NCBI RefSeq assembly: GCF_002901845.1
Contig: NZ_PPQE01000025.1
Span: forward strand, 307,658 to 371,657
From: Staphylococcus hominis subsp. hominis
Lineage (GTDB): Bacteria; Bacillota; Bacilli; Staphylococcales; Staphylococcaceae
Length of the DNA stretch: 64,000 nt
Direction of reading: 5' to 3'
Shown here piece after piece: positions 8,110-15,030 of this stretch (positions within the stretch are counted from its first letter, which is position 1; the number at the start of each line of letters is the position of its first letter). Below the pieces are notes generated by a model, which saw only the letters and a list, made by a program, of their open reading frames with translations, ran no database searches and was not told the origin of the DNA. Made by a program: the position numbers and the translations under genes.

Positions 8110-8721
8110 TTATTCAACATCATGCGGAACTGCATCTTCCATAGGTAATCCTGTATCAGGGTCTAATTGATCATCAGAATAATACTTGTCAGGAGTAGGA
8201 ACTCCTCCAACATCACCGTTAGGAATACCTGTATACCCATTTTCTTTAGCTACTTTAGCGTTTGCTTCCATTTCTTTATTTAGTCGCTCATTTTCTTCAA
8301 TCATTTCAGGTGTCCAATCATCATCAGTTGAAACCGGATGACTAGCATTGTATTCATCACTGTGTTTAGTACTATCGTATTCGCTATTTTGTTGAGCTTG
8401 TTGTCGCTCTTGAGTTGCAGCTCGTTGTGTTTGCTGTGTCTGTTGTTGAGATTGAACTTGTTCATTTGTAGCAGTTTCTTGTGTGTTTTGTTCTTCGGTA
8501 GAGTTGTTTTCTTGTGTAGACTTGCTATCTTCATTTTCTTGAGATTTCTTTTCTTCTTTAGACTTTTTATCCTCTTTGGATTTATTATCTTTTTTATCTT
8601 CTGATTTCTTTTCAGTTTTACTTTCCGATTTAGTATCAGAATCATTATTAGAAGTGTCGTTGTTGCCACAAGCACCTAAGATTAAAGCGCTACTAAAAAT
8701 TAAAGCTAAAAACCTTTTCAT
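8110..8721 (-). CDS. Phage lipoprotein (possible superinfection-exclusion type)
   Basis: The ATG at 8721 follows AAAGGAG and gives 203 residues. The start is a lipoprotein signal peptide, MKRFLALIFSSALILGAC, with lipobox LGAC. A long hydrophilic Lys/Glu/Ser/Asp then Gln/Thr-rich stalk follows (about 25-125), and then a more ordered C-terminus with DPDTGLPMEDAVPH. Lipoproteins of this shape stand next to the integrase in many staphylococcal phages and some block superinfection. Here that function is only an inference. It has its own candidate promoter and terminator, so it is likely expressed in the lysogen. Confidence 0.75.
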   Translation of the reverse strand: MKRFLALIFSSALILGACGNNDTSNNDSDTKSESKTEKKSEDKKDNKSKEDKKSKEEKKSQENEDSKSTQENNSTEEQNTQETATNEQVQSQQQTQQTQRAATQERQQAQQNSEYDSTKHSDEYNASHPVSTDDDWTPEMIEENERLNKEMEANAKVAKENGYTGIPNGDVGGVPTPDKYYSDDQLDPDTGLPMEDAVPHDVE

Positions 8722-8744
8722 TATATATCTCCTTTGATTTATTT

Positions 8745-8773
8745 TTAATAATAAGATTTTATACAAATATCAA
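8745..8773 (-). promoter_or_regulatory. Candidate promoter of the lipoprotein gene
   Basis: Minus-strand TTGATA (8768-8773), 17-base spacer, TATTAA (8745-8750), in the short gap after the Spo0M-like gene. Confidence 0.4.
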
Positions 8774-8777
8774 TTTC

Positions 8778-9179
8778 TTATTTGAAAACAATTTTATCTT
8801 CATCATAAGCATCAACTGAATAACCTACATATGCATGTGTTTTTAATATTAAATGTTTTGGTTCGCTTTTAAATTCATATTCATAAATATTAAATTTGAA
8901 TTCTTCTGTTATTGTATGGTGTTCTTTTAATTCAACATTTGTGTGTAATGTAAATGTTTGTAATTCATTTTCTAAAACAGGAAATTGACTCTTTTTATCA
9001 GGATTTTCATATCTTTCTACTAAAGTTAATGAAATTTTGTTAATAGTTTGAGAAGAATTACCACCCTCTATTCTTACAATTCCTTCCAAAGTATCATTAC
9101 TATGAATACTTTTATTTTTTACTAAAGTTTCAACCTTCACAGAGTTTATTCCAATAGAAGCAAGAAGATTTTCAAACAT
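8778..9179 (-). CDS. Spo0M-like (arrestin-fold) protein
   Basis: 133 residues. The N-terminus LLASIGINSVKVETLV, followed by EGIVRIEGGNSSQTINKISLTLVERYE, closely follows the pattern of Bacillus Spo0M (sporulation-control protein, arrestin-like beta sandwich). Spo0M is roughly twice as long, so this is a one-domain form. Its role in a phage is unknown. It lies in the lysogeny block between the lipoprotein and the ImmA-like gene. It could be a structural or trafficking adaptor, or a cargo gene acting on the host. Confidence 0.6.
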   Translation of the reverse strand: MFENLLASIGINSVKVETLVKNKSIHSNDTLEGIVRIEGGNSSQTINKISLTLVERYENPDKKSQFPVLENELQTFTLHTNVELKEHHTITEEFKFNIYEYEFKSEPKHLILKTHAYVGYSVDAYDEDKIVFK

Positions 9180-9230
9180 AGAACCAAATCCTTTCTGATT
9201 AAATATTTTAATTAAACAATTACCATAACA

Positions 9231-9704
9231 CTAATCAATTTTATGCAACTTATAAACCCTCAACGGCTCAAACTGAATAACGTATTTGCCACAACGAGTT
9301 GAGTGGCCGAATTTCTGTTTATAATGTTCAATACTTTGTAGTACAAAACTCTCTGTAACTTCAAAAAAATTAGCAAGTTCATATAAGTTATGTATGCCTT
9401 GCAAGAATGCTTTTACAATATCTTTAAGAGGGACTAACTTTTCATAGGCTAACCTACGTGCATAACCTTCAAATTTTCTATGATTAAAACTACTTTGATC
9501 AACTATATTTCCATATGTAAGTTCGTTATGAGCAAGTTCCTCTGCAAGTGTTTCAAGTTTGGAAGTAATAGGCAAGTTACGATTAATTAAAATCATATCT
9601 CCAAGCCACAAGCCAGATAACCTTTTAGGTAAGTTATCACATTCAATGACTTCAATATAGTCATGTTCAATTAACATATCCTCATATTTCCCCACATAAA
9701 ACAC
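9231..9704 (-). CDS. ImmA/IrrE-type metalloprotease-like protein
   Basis: 157 residues, directly downstream of the repressor (stop and start 3 bases apart), the standard position of ImmA, which cleaves or inactivates the phage repressor after DNA damage. The zinc-motif region reads AEELAHNELTYG near residues 55-66. The first metal His of HExxH is Glu here (EELAH), as I recall for many staphylococcal phage members. Either zinc binding uses other residues or the protein acts without proteolysis. Confidence 0.8.
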   Translation of the reverse strand: MFYVGKYEDMLIEHDYIEVIECDNLPKRLSGLWLGDMILINRNLPITSKLETLAEELAHNELTYGNIVDQSSFNHRKFEGYARRLAYEKLVPLKDIVKAFLQGIHNLYELANFFEVTESFVLQSIEHYKQKFGHSTRCGKYVIQFEPLRVYKLHKID

Positions 9705-9707
9705 CCT

Positions 9708-10043
9708 TTATTTTCTTTTACTTCTTATGTATTCAGCGTAATCAAGAATTTCTTGCCATTCTTCCTCTGTTAAATCACCATCAAGATGTGCTGCTAAATG
9801 ATTAGGCTTTTCTTCAACCACTAATTCCTCACGGCCACTTAATTCATCTAAAGACACTCCAAAGAAATCAGATAAAGCACTAGCGTGTTCCATAGAAGGA
9901 CTTGTTGTTCCTTTTTCCCATCTATCAATTGATGCTTTTGAAAACTTAACGTTGTACTTTGAATTTAATCTGTCACTTAATTCTTTTAGAGAATAATTAT
10001 TAGCTTTTCTAAGGTTAGAAAGGTTATCCGAAAATTTTGTCAT
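9708..10043 (-). CDS. CI-like phage repressor (HTH_3)
   Basis: 111 residues with a Xre-type helix-turn-helix (about 10-65: LRKANNYSLKELSDRLN...FSKASIDRWEKG) and an acidic C-terminal tail. It lacks the LexA-type self-cleavage domain, which fits pairing with the adjacent ImmA-like protein. An AAGGAG Shine-Dalgarno precedes the ATG. It is transcribed leftward from a promoter whose -10 is covered by a perfect inverted repeat, so it is probably autoregulated. Confidence 0.88.
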   Translation of the reverse strand: MTKFSDNLSNLRKANNYSLKELSDRLNSKYNVKFSKASIDRWEKGTTSPSMEHASALSDFFGVSLDELSGREELVVEEKPNHLAAHLDGDLTEEEWQEILDYAEYIRSKRK

Positions 10044-10060
10044 TGTTTTTTTCTCCTTGA

Positions 10061-10107
10061 TTTGTAATTTACAAACTTATTATATAAGTTTGTTCCCAAA
10101 AATGCAA
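10061..10107 (-). promoter_or_regulatory. Repressor-maintenance promoter with two palindromic operators
   Basis: Minus strand: TTGCAT (10102-10107), 17-base spacer, TATAAT (10079-10084). AAACTTAT-TAT-ATAAGTTT (10073-10091) covers the -10. A second palindrome, TTTGTAA-T-TTACAAA (10061-10075), lies between the -10 and the repressor Shine-Dalgarno. Both are good candidates for repressor binding. Confidence 0.65.
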
Positions 10108-10126
10108 CGTATTTTACAAATTTATT

Positions 10127-10140
10127 TCTCAAAAATGAAA
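10127..10140. promoter_or_regulatory. Operator 1, TCTCA-N4-TGAaA
   Basis: Imperfect copy of the TCTCA-N4-TGAGA palindrome, upstream of the rightward promoter. The same element recurs at 10189 and 10429. Confidence 0.5.
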
Positions 10141-10148
10141 TTTATTTG

Positions 10149-10177
10149 TTGACACTAAAAATATAAGCGTGTATAGT
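10149..10177 (+). promoter_or_regulatory. Early rightward promoter (PR)
   Basis: Consensus TTGACA (10149-10154), 17-base spacer, TATAGT (10172-10177). A 7-bp inverted repeat (ACACTAA at 10152, TTAGTGT at 10180) flanks it. It drives cro, the antirepressor and the early block. Confidence 0.85.
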
Positions 10178-10188
10178 TCTTAGTGTAA

Positions 10189-10202
10189 TCTCATAAATGA
10201 GA
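10189..10202. promoter_or_regulatory. Operator 2, TCTCA-N4-TGAGA
   Basis: Perfect half-sites TCTCA and TGAGA around TAAA, 12 bases after the PR -10 and just before the cro Shine-Dalgarno. A bound protein would sit on the transcription start. Confidence 0.6.
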
Positions 10203-10220
10203 CGAAAGAGGTGAGAAAAA

Positions 10221-10466
10221 TTGAAGACTAAGCGTTATCAAAAACTCAGAAACTTTATTGATGAAAGTAAATATTCTCATAAGGAAGTAGCGTGTATGAT
10301 TGGAATGACGCCTGCAAGATTTAGTCAAAAAATCAATAAAAACAAGAGCAATTTTACGATTGATGAAGCTAGTGCTATTTGTGATGTTTTAGATATTAGT
10401 ATGGATGATTATTTTTTTAATCCTAATGTCTCAAAATTGAGACGAAAAGAAAAAGTAACAAGCTAA
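10221..10466 (+). CDS. Cro-like regulator
   Basis: 81 residues, TTG start behind GAGGTGAG. It has a helix-turn-helix (KEVACMIGMTPARFSQKINKN, about 20-40) and a short C-terminus. As first gene after PR and divergent from the repressor it is in the Cro position, where it would shut down lysogenic transcription. A third TCTCA-N4-TGAGA palindrome lies inside its last codons. Confidence 0.8.
   Translation: MKTKRYQKLRNFIDESKYSHKEVACMIGMTPARFSQKINKNKSNFTIDEASAICDVLDISMDDYFFNPNVSKLRRKEKVTS
10429..10442. promoter_or_regulatory. Operator 3, inside the end of cro
   Basis: TCTCA-AAAT-TGAGA, preceded by G and followed by C so that the palindrome is GTCTCA...TGAGAC. It lies about 45 bases before the antirepressor start and shares the flank TGAGACGAAA with operator 2. 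Confidence 0.55.
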
Positions 10467-10486
10467 AAACAAGGAGGAAATAAAAA

Positions 10487-11257
10487 ATGAATGAATTACA
10501 AACTTTTAATTTTGAAGAATTACCAGTAAGAACAATAAATATTGACGGTGAACCATATTTTGTAGGAAAAGATGTAGCAGATATTTTAGGCTATTCAAAT
10601 TCTAGAAAAGCTTTATTAGATCATGTCGATGAAGAAGATAAGCTAACGTCACGAATCGTTACGGCAGGTCAAAATAGAAATCAAACTATCATCAACGAAA
10701 GTGGTCTTTATAGCTTAATCTTCTCAAGCAAGTTAGAAAGTGCGAAACGTTTCAAACGTTGGGTAACATCAGAAGTTTTACCAGCTATTCGTAAACATGG
10801 TATCTACGCGACAGACAATGTAATTGAACAAACACTACGTGATCCAGACTACATTATCAACGTACTCACAGAATATAAGAAAGAAAAAGAGTATAACTTA
10901 CTACTGCAACAACAAGTGGGAGAGTTAAAACCAAAAGCAGATTACTATGATCAAATCTTAAAAAGTAAAAAGCTCATTACTGTAAATGCGATTGCAAAAG
11001 ACTATGGAATGTCAGCGCAAGCTTTAAATAAGATACTTCATGATTTAAAGGTGCAATTTAAACAATCAGGACAATGGTTATTATATGCAAAATATCATGA
11101 CAAAGGTTACACGTCTTCAGAACCTCATAAATACACTAAAAAAGACGGAACAGAAGATTTTAAATTGCATACGAAATGGACACAAAAAGGTCGTATTTTC
11201 TTATACAACTTACTGAAAGATAACGATATTTTACCAACAATCGAACAAGTAAATTAA
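10487..11257 (+). CDS. ant: Phage antirepressor (BRO-N plus ANT/KilAC)
   Basis: 256 residues. An N-terminal BRO domain (about 10-110: YFVGKDVADILGYSNSRKAL, SGLYSLIFSSKLESAKRFKRWVTSEVLPAIRKHG) is followed by a C-terminal ANT/KilAC domain (about 165-255). The ATG follows AAGGAGG. Antirepressors of this type oppose the CI-like repressor and favour induction. It is the second gene of the PR operon, 20 bases after cro. Confidence 0.92.
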   Translation: MNELQTFNFEELPVRTINIDGEPYFVGKDVADILGYSNSRKALLDHVDEEDKLTSRIVTAGQNRNQTIINESGLYSLIFSSKLESAKRFKRWVTSEVLPAIRKHGIYATDNVIEQTLRDPDYIINVLTEYKKEKEYNLLLQQQVGELKPKADYYDQILKSKKLITVNAIAKDYGMSAQALNKILHDLKVQFKQSGQWLLYAKYHDKGYTSSEPHKYTKKDGTEDFKLHTKWTQKGRIFLYNLLKDNDILPTIEQVN

Positions 11258-11269
11258 GGAGGACTTGTA

Positions 11270-11431
11270 ATGTTCAAACGCAAAAAGAAAAACAGAATTG
11301 AATTAAAAGTCAACATAACAAACCGCAATGAACTAGATGAATTGCTGGAGACAATTCAAAAAGACATTGCAGTTTTAAAAGATGATTTTGATAAATTAGA
11401 TCAATTTAAACTTACTTTCGATTTAGAGTAA
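11270..11431 (+). CDS. Small phage protein, unknown
   Basis: 53 residues, Lys-rich start (MFKRKKKNRIELKV) then an acidic helical part ending in LTFDLE. An AAGGAGG Shine-Dalgarno sits 12 bases after ant. Its 3' end overlaps the convergent zinc-ribbon gene by 20 bases. Confidence 0.6.
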   Translation: MFKRKKKNRIELKVNITNRNELDELLETIQKDIAVLKDDFDKLDQFKLTFDLE

Positions 11432-11615
11432 TTTCGACCCCACACTTCGGACAATTAGCTTTATAATTTCTGAATTTGAATGTCACTTTTTTATCACATG
11501 CTGGACATTTCATTTTCTTATCAAATTTAGCTAATTGTTTATCCAAAGCTTTTCGAAAATCTTTATCAAATTGTTTTTTATCAAAATCAATAGAAACATT
11601 TGACTTTTTAGCCAT
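11412..11615 (-). CDS. Small zinc-ribbon protein, antisense in the early block
   Basis: The ATG at 11615 behind GGGAGGTG gives 67 residues. The N-terminal half is Lys/Asp-rich and helical. The C-terminal half holds two CxxC knuckles (CPACDKK, CPKCG) typical of a zinc ribbon. It runs against the early operon. Function unknown; a nucleic-acid or protein adaptor is plausible. Confidence 0.6.
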   Translation of the reverse strand: MAKKSNVSIDFDKKQFDKDFRKALDKQLAKFDKKMKCPACDKKVTFKFRNYKANCPKCGVEITLNRK

Positions 11616-11671
11616 AGATAACACCTCCCTTCGATAAGGGATAACTACATTATACAGAAAGAGGAATAACA

Positions 11672-11836
11672 ATGAACTTTTTATACAAAGTAGCATTAGT
11701 TTTTGTAACAGCAACTATATTATGGAAAATTTCAAAAATAGAAAAATATTCAAAACCTATTCAAACAGAATTTTCAGGTGTTTCTAGCGATTTAAGAGCA
11801 AGCAAATTTAGAGAATGGAAACAAGCAGAAAAATAA
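11672..11836 (+). CDS. Small phage membrane protein, unknown
   Basis: 54 residues with one N-terminal hydrophobic helix (MNFLYKVALVFVTATILW), then a polar tail ending in REWKQAEK. An AAAGAGG Shine-Dalgarno precedes the ATG. No family recognised. Confidence 0.55.
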   Translation: MNFLYKVALVFVTATILWKISKIEKYSKPIQTEFSGVSSDLRASKFREWKQAEK

Positions 11837-11872
11837 ATAGTGTTTAAAAACATAAGTAAAGGAGGCATAACA

Positions 11873-12019
11873 ATGAACGAAGGAATAAAAAAAACTCAAA
11901 ATACTCATGGCAGTGAGAAGAATGAGGCTCAAGATTTGAAAACAATCGAACTAGCTGTTGATAAAAACGGAAGTCGCATTATTTCACATGGAGAATACAT
12001 TTTTAAATTAAACAAGTAA
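11873..12019 (+). CDS. Small phage protein, unknown
   Basis: 48 residues, polar, after an AAAGGAGG Shine-Dalgarno. The second half (IELAVDKNGSRIISHGEYIFKL) looks like a short beta hairpin. Not recognised. Confidence 0.55.
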   Translation: MNEGIKKTQNTHGSEKNEAQDLKTIELAVDKNGSRIISHGEYIFKLNK

Positions 12020-12032
12020 AGGAGGTATAACC

Positions 12033-12140
12033 ATGCTAAAAAAACTAAAAATAGCACTCCTAATCGTCATCTTGGTGGAGGAGATTAGAAGTGCTAGAAA
12101 TTATAAAAAAGCTATAGGAAAACCTTTTTCAATACACTAG
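12033..12140 (+). CDS. Very small phage protein with hydrophobic start
   Basis: 35 residues beginning MLKKLKIALLIVILVEEI, after AAAGGAGG. The stop codon overlaps the stop of the convergent DUF4393 gene. Its strong Shine-Dalgarno and spacing like its neighbours support it; otherwise nothing is known. Confidence 0.45.
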   Translation: MLKKLKIALLIVILVEEIRSARNYKKAIGKPFSIH

Positions 12141-12985
12141 AAACAGCAGTGGATAAACGCTTTACCAAAAGCAGTTATTTCTATCATTCCTTTATCGAAT
12201 TCAATACAAGCTGGTTTTAGAAAGTTATAAATTTTTTCAGTAGATACATTTCTACGACTAGCTAATGCATCGACACCAAAAAGATTAATTAAATATAAGA
12301 TATTTCTGTAATCATCATGTTTATTTTTTTCATATTGCTTCGTAAATTTATCGATAAATTCATAACTAAAAAAATCATTATAATGCCTTTTATCAGTGTA
12401 ATAGTTAGTCCCAATGTCAATTTTTAATAAACCAATTCTTTCAAGGTTATTCAATGCAATCTCTGTATCAGCAATAGTTAATGGAGAATTATTTATTACA
12501 ACATCTGATAAAAATTTCATTCCTAAATTATTACCTTGTACTGCTTTATACCTAACAGCAGGAATTGCATCTCGATTACAAAGGGATTTGAATAAAACGG
12601 CATCTTTAGGAGACATTTGTTTTATTAATTCAACGAATGAATGATGTATTTCATTTGTTTTACTATCATCCATAGCAGCAGCAATTAAATTAGAAAAAAG
12701 TTCTCTAATATTTTCTTCACTAATGTAGAATTTTGAACTCTCTATTGCTGGACCAATTATTGAAAGTTCAGGTTCTTTTAAGTTATCTCTAGGTATATTT
12801 TTTACTTTGGCTTCAATATTAGCTTTAAAGTTTTCTAAATCTTGTTGACGCTTATATTGTTTTTTAGCCACCCAATTATGATAGCCACCAAATATTAAAT
12901 CCCATGTAGTATTTAAGGTTTTAATAGGGCCATCAGCAGCACCTTCAATAATTTTGTCTAAACCTTTACCAATTATAGGATCCAT
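12137..12985 (-). CDS. DUF4393 / Abi-alpha domain protein, antisense cargo gene
   Basis: The ATG at 12985 follows AAGGGGGTG and yields 282 residues (the open frame extends further upstream without support). The segment LKEPELSIIGPAIE...RELFSNLIAAAMDDS...IHHSFVELIKQMSPKDAVLFKSL near residues 75-145 is the hallmark of DUF4393, also called Abi-alpha after its link to abortive infection. The N-terminus has an amphipathic helical stretch. It lies opposite to all neighbours inside the early operon with its own candidate promoter, the pattern of a lysogen-expressed moron. Inference: protects the lysogen against other phages. The domain call is firm, the role is not. Confidence 0.75.
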   Translation of the reverse strand: MDPIIGKGLDKIIEGAADGPIKTLNTTWDLIFGGYHNWVAKKQYKRQQDLENFKANIEAKVKNIPRDNLKEPELSIIGPAIESSKFYISEENIRELFSNLIAAAMDDSKTNEIHHSFVELIKQMSPKDAVLFKSLCNRDAIPAVRYKAVQGNNLGMKFLSDVVINNSPLTIADTEIALNNLERIGLLKIDIGTNYYTDKRHYNDFFSYEFIDKFTKQYEKNKHDDYRNILYLINLFGVDALASRRNVSTEKIYNFLKPACIEFDKGMIEITAFGKAFIHCCF

Positions 12986-13024
12986 TATTACTACACCCCC
13001 TTTTGTCGCAATAGCGATAACTAA

Positions 13025-13030
13025 ATTATA
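13025..13030 (-). promoter_or_regulatory. Candidate -10 of the DUF4393 gene
   Basis: Minus-strand TATAAT directly preceded by TG, about 40 bases before the ATG. The -35 region is weak. It overlaps the leader of the divergent DUF771 gene. Confidence 0.45.
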
Positions 13031-13049
13031 CATGAAAGGAGCATTCAAA

Positions 13050-13352
13050 ATGAACCAAATACTAACAGTGGAAATACCAGCTACACATGTACTGATACCT
13101 AAAGTAGAACTTGAAAAGTTAATTAGTAAAACACTGCCTGTTACTTGGACAATGGAAGATCTCATTCAAGAATCTAAATTGAGTAGATATCTAATATTTA
13201 AAAGAATATTAGAAGTGCCTAGATTCAATAAATATTTAAAAGAAAATGATATTTGGTTTGAAGGGCAAGGTGGAAGTTCATCACATTATTTTGATGCTGA
13301 ATTAATGCGGAAGTTCTTGAAAGATTTTAAAAAAGAAATTTATAACGGTTAA
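13050..13352 (+). CDS. DUF771 phage protein
   Basis: 100 residues; the ATG at 13050 follows GAAAGGAG. The beginning (QILTVEIPATHVLIPKVELEKL) and the centre with WTMEDL match the DUF771 family common in the early region of Gram-positive phages. A winged-helix-like DNA-binding role has been suggested for such proteins but is not established. Confidence 0.75.
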   Translation: MNQILTVEIPATHVLIPKVELEKLISKTLPVTWTMEDLIQESKLSRYLIFKRILEVPRFNKYLKENDIWFEGQGGSSSHYFDAELMRKFLKDFKKEIYNG

Positions 13353-13386
13353 TCAAAAATAAAATCACTAAAAGGAGGTGATATAG

Positions 13387-13560
13387 ATGTCGTGTTCAGA
13401 AGCAGCCTTTATCGTTGCAATTCTAATATTCACATTAGTTTCAATCATACTAATGACTGCGCAATTCTACATCATGCATGCCCTAGGTATTTCATTATTT
13501 GCAGCAGTAACAACGTTTCTCTATTTCGATAAAGAATTCGAGAAATTAAAAAAAGACTGA
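13387..13560 (+). CDS. Small two-helix membrane protein
   Basis: 57 residues, almost entirely hydrophobic (two helices, about 5-25 and 30-45), ending FDKEFEKLKKD. An AAAGGAGGTG Shine-Dalgarno precedes it. Resembles the short DUF1270-like membrane proteins of staphylococcal phages in size and place, but I cannot confirm the family. Confidence 0.55.
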   Translation: MSCSEAAFIVAILIFTLVSIILMTAQFYIMHALGISLFAAVTTFLYFDKEFEKLKKD

Positions 13561-13636
13561 ATGCTACTACCAATAGCAAACAGTCGAAGAAAAGTCATTA
13601 AACAATTAATTTCATCTTACAACGGGAGGCGTAAAT

Positions 13637-13882
13637 GTGCAAGAACCATATGTAAGTATTCCACAAAGTGAACTACGTAATCTTTTATTAAAGTCATCTA
13701 AAGTAGAAAATTTAACTGTTCAACTCGAACATGCAAACAACCAATTAGAAAATGCTTTGGAATATATATCAGAATTACACAGACAAAATGATAATAAATC
13801 GAAAATCATAGCAGATTTAGAAGTTAATTATAAAACGTTAGAAACAAATTACAACGAAGTTATTAGCTATAAAGCTAACTAA
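13637..13882 (+). CDS. Coiled-coil phage protein, unknown
   Basis: 81 residues, GTG start behind GGGAGG. After a short N-terminus (VSIPQSELRNLLLKS) the rest is a heptad-like coiled coil rich in Leu, Asn and Glu. Ends 17 bases before ssb, so likely co-transcribed with the replication genes. Confidence 0.6.
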   Translation: MQEPYVSIPQSELRNLLLKSSKVENLTVQLEHANNQLENALEYISELHRQNDNKSKIIADLEVNYKTLETNYNEVISYKAN

Positions 13883-13899
13883 GTTAAGGAGAGATTTAT

Positions 13900-14328
13900 T
13901 TGATTAATAGAGCAACGTTAGTAGGAAGGCTAACAAAAGATCCTGAATATCGTGTAACACCTTCAGGGGTAGCAGTAGCGACATTTACTTTAGCTATTAA
14001 CAGAACGTTCACTAATGCAAATGGAGAAAGAGAAGCGGATTTTATTAACTGTGTAGTATTTAGAAGACAGGCAGAGAACGTTAACAAGTTTTTGTTTAAA
14101 GGTAACTTAGCTGGCATTGATGGACGCTTGCAATCAAGAAGTTATGAAAATCAAGAAGGACGTAGAGTATTTGTAACCGAAGTGGTGGCAGATAATGTTC
14201 ATTTCTTAGAGCCAAAAAATAGCAAGAGTGGCCAATCATCTAAAGGCAATGATCAACCAGTAGGTAATAATCCATTCCAAAATGCAAATGGGCCGATTGA
14301 TATTGGTGATGAAGATTTACCGTTCTAA
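13900..14328 (+). CDS. ssb: Single-stranded DNA-binding protein
   Basis: 142 residues with an OB fold (about 1-105: [62 protein letters not shown]), a Gly/Asn-rich linker and the acidic SSB tip ending DIGDEDLPF, which docks partner proteins. The start is TTG behind AAGGAGAG. First gene of the replication module. Confidence 0.95.
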   Translation: MINRATLVGRLTKDPEYRVTPSGVAVATFTLAINRTFTNANGEREADFINCVVFRRQAENVNKFLFKGNLAGIDGRLQSRSYENQEGRRVFVTEVVADNVHFLEPKNSKSGQSSKGNDQPVGNNPFQNANGPIDIGDEDLPF

Positions 14329-14339
14329 GGCAATAAACT

Positions 14340-15017
14340 ATGTCAAAAATTATAGGTTATCAAAGAAACGATAACGGAACGATAACTGCAGTTATTAATG
14401 ATGTTCAACTAACACAAGATGAACTGCAGCTTATAGATAACGGAATAGCATTACCTATTGAAGTAAGAAGTATTGATACAAAGAAGATTACTGATAAGCA
14501 AAGAAAGAAAATATTTGCATTATGTAACGATATAGAGATTGATATTGGTCAACCTAGAGATTACATGCGCTATATGTTCCAAGAATATATCAGAGTGTTG
14601 TATGGATATGAAAAAGAGATTTCTTTATCGAATTGTACTAAAAAACAAGCATCACAAATCATTGAAGCCATTATTGACTGGATGTTTTTCAACAACATTA
14701 CATTCACAATTAAAACGAGTAGTTTGCTTAAAGGTGATAAAGCTATGCTCTATTGGGCTACAGTCAATCGTCAGTGTGTGATTTGTGGTAAGCGAGCAGA
14801 ACTAGCACATTATCAAGCAGTTGGTCGTGGACGTAACAGACGGAAGATAGAACACACAAGTAATAAAGTTTTAGCTTTATGTCCAATACATCACAGAGAA
14901 CAGCATACTATGGGCATTCATAGTTTTAATAAAAAATATTCACTTACTAATAGTTGGGTGGATGTAGATCAAAGACTGAATCGTTTACTTAAAGGCAAAA
15001 AATTAAATCAATCATGA
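14340..15017 (+). CDS. Putative HNHc-family nuclease, replication module
   Basis: 225 residues. The C-terminal half carries an HNH-like zinc centre: CVICGKRAELAHYQAVGRGRNRRKIEH followed by LALCPIHHREQH (about 145-190). The N-terminus is unlike HNH enzymes. This matches the phage HNHc family found between ssb and the initiator in staphylococcal phages, where it probably acts in recombination or branched-DNA processing. Confidence 0.82.
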   Translation: MSKIIGYQRNDNGTITAVINDVQLTQDELQLIDNGIALPIEVRSIDTKKITDKQRKKIFALCNDIEIDIGQPRDYMRYMFQEYIRVLYGYEKEISLSNCTKKQASQIIEAIIDWMFFNNITFTIKTSSLLKGDKAMLYWATVNRQCVICGKRAELAHYQAVGRGRNRRKIEHTSNKVLALCPIHHREQHTMGIHSFNKKYSLTNSWVDVDQRLNRLLKGKKLNQS

Positions 15018-15030
15018 AAGGAGCATTGAA

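Noticed and set aside
8301-8675. Overlapping frames on both strands within the lipoprotein gene
   Set aside because: Low-complexity Lys/Glu/Ser codons leave other frames open by chance; only the lipoprotein frame has a signal peptide, lipobox and Shine-Dalgarno.
13561-13671. 36-codon frame starting directly after the two-helix membrane protein
   Set aside because: No Shine-Dalgarno, and it overlaps the start of the coiled-coil gene, which has one.
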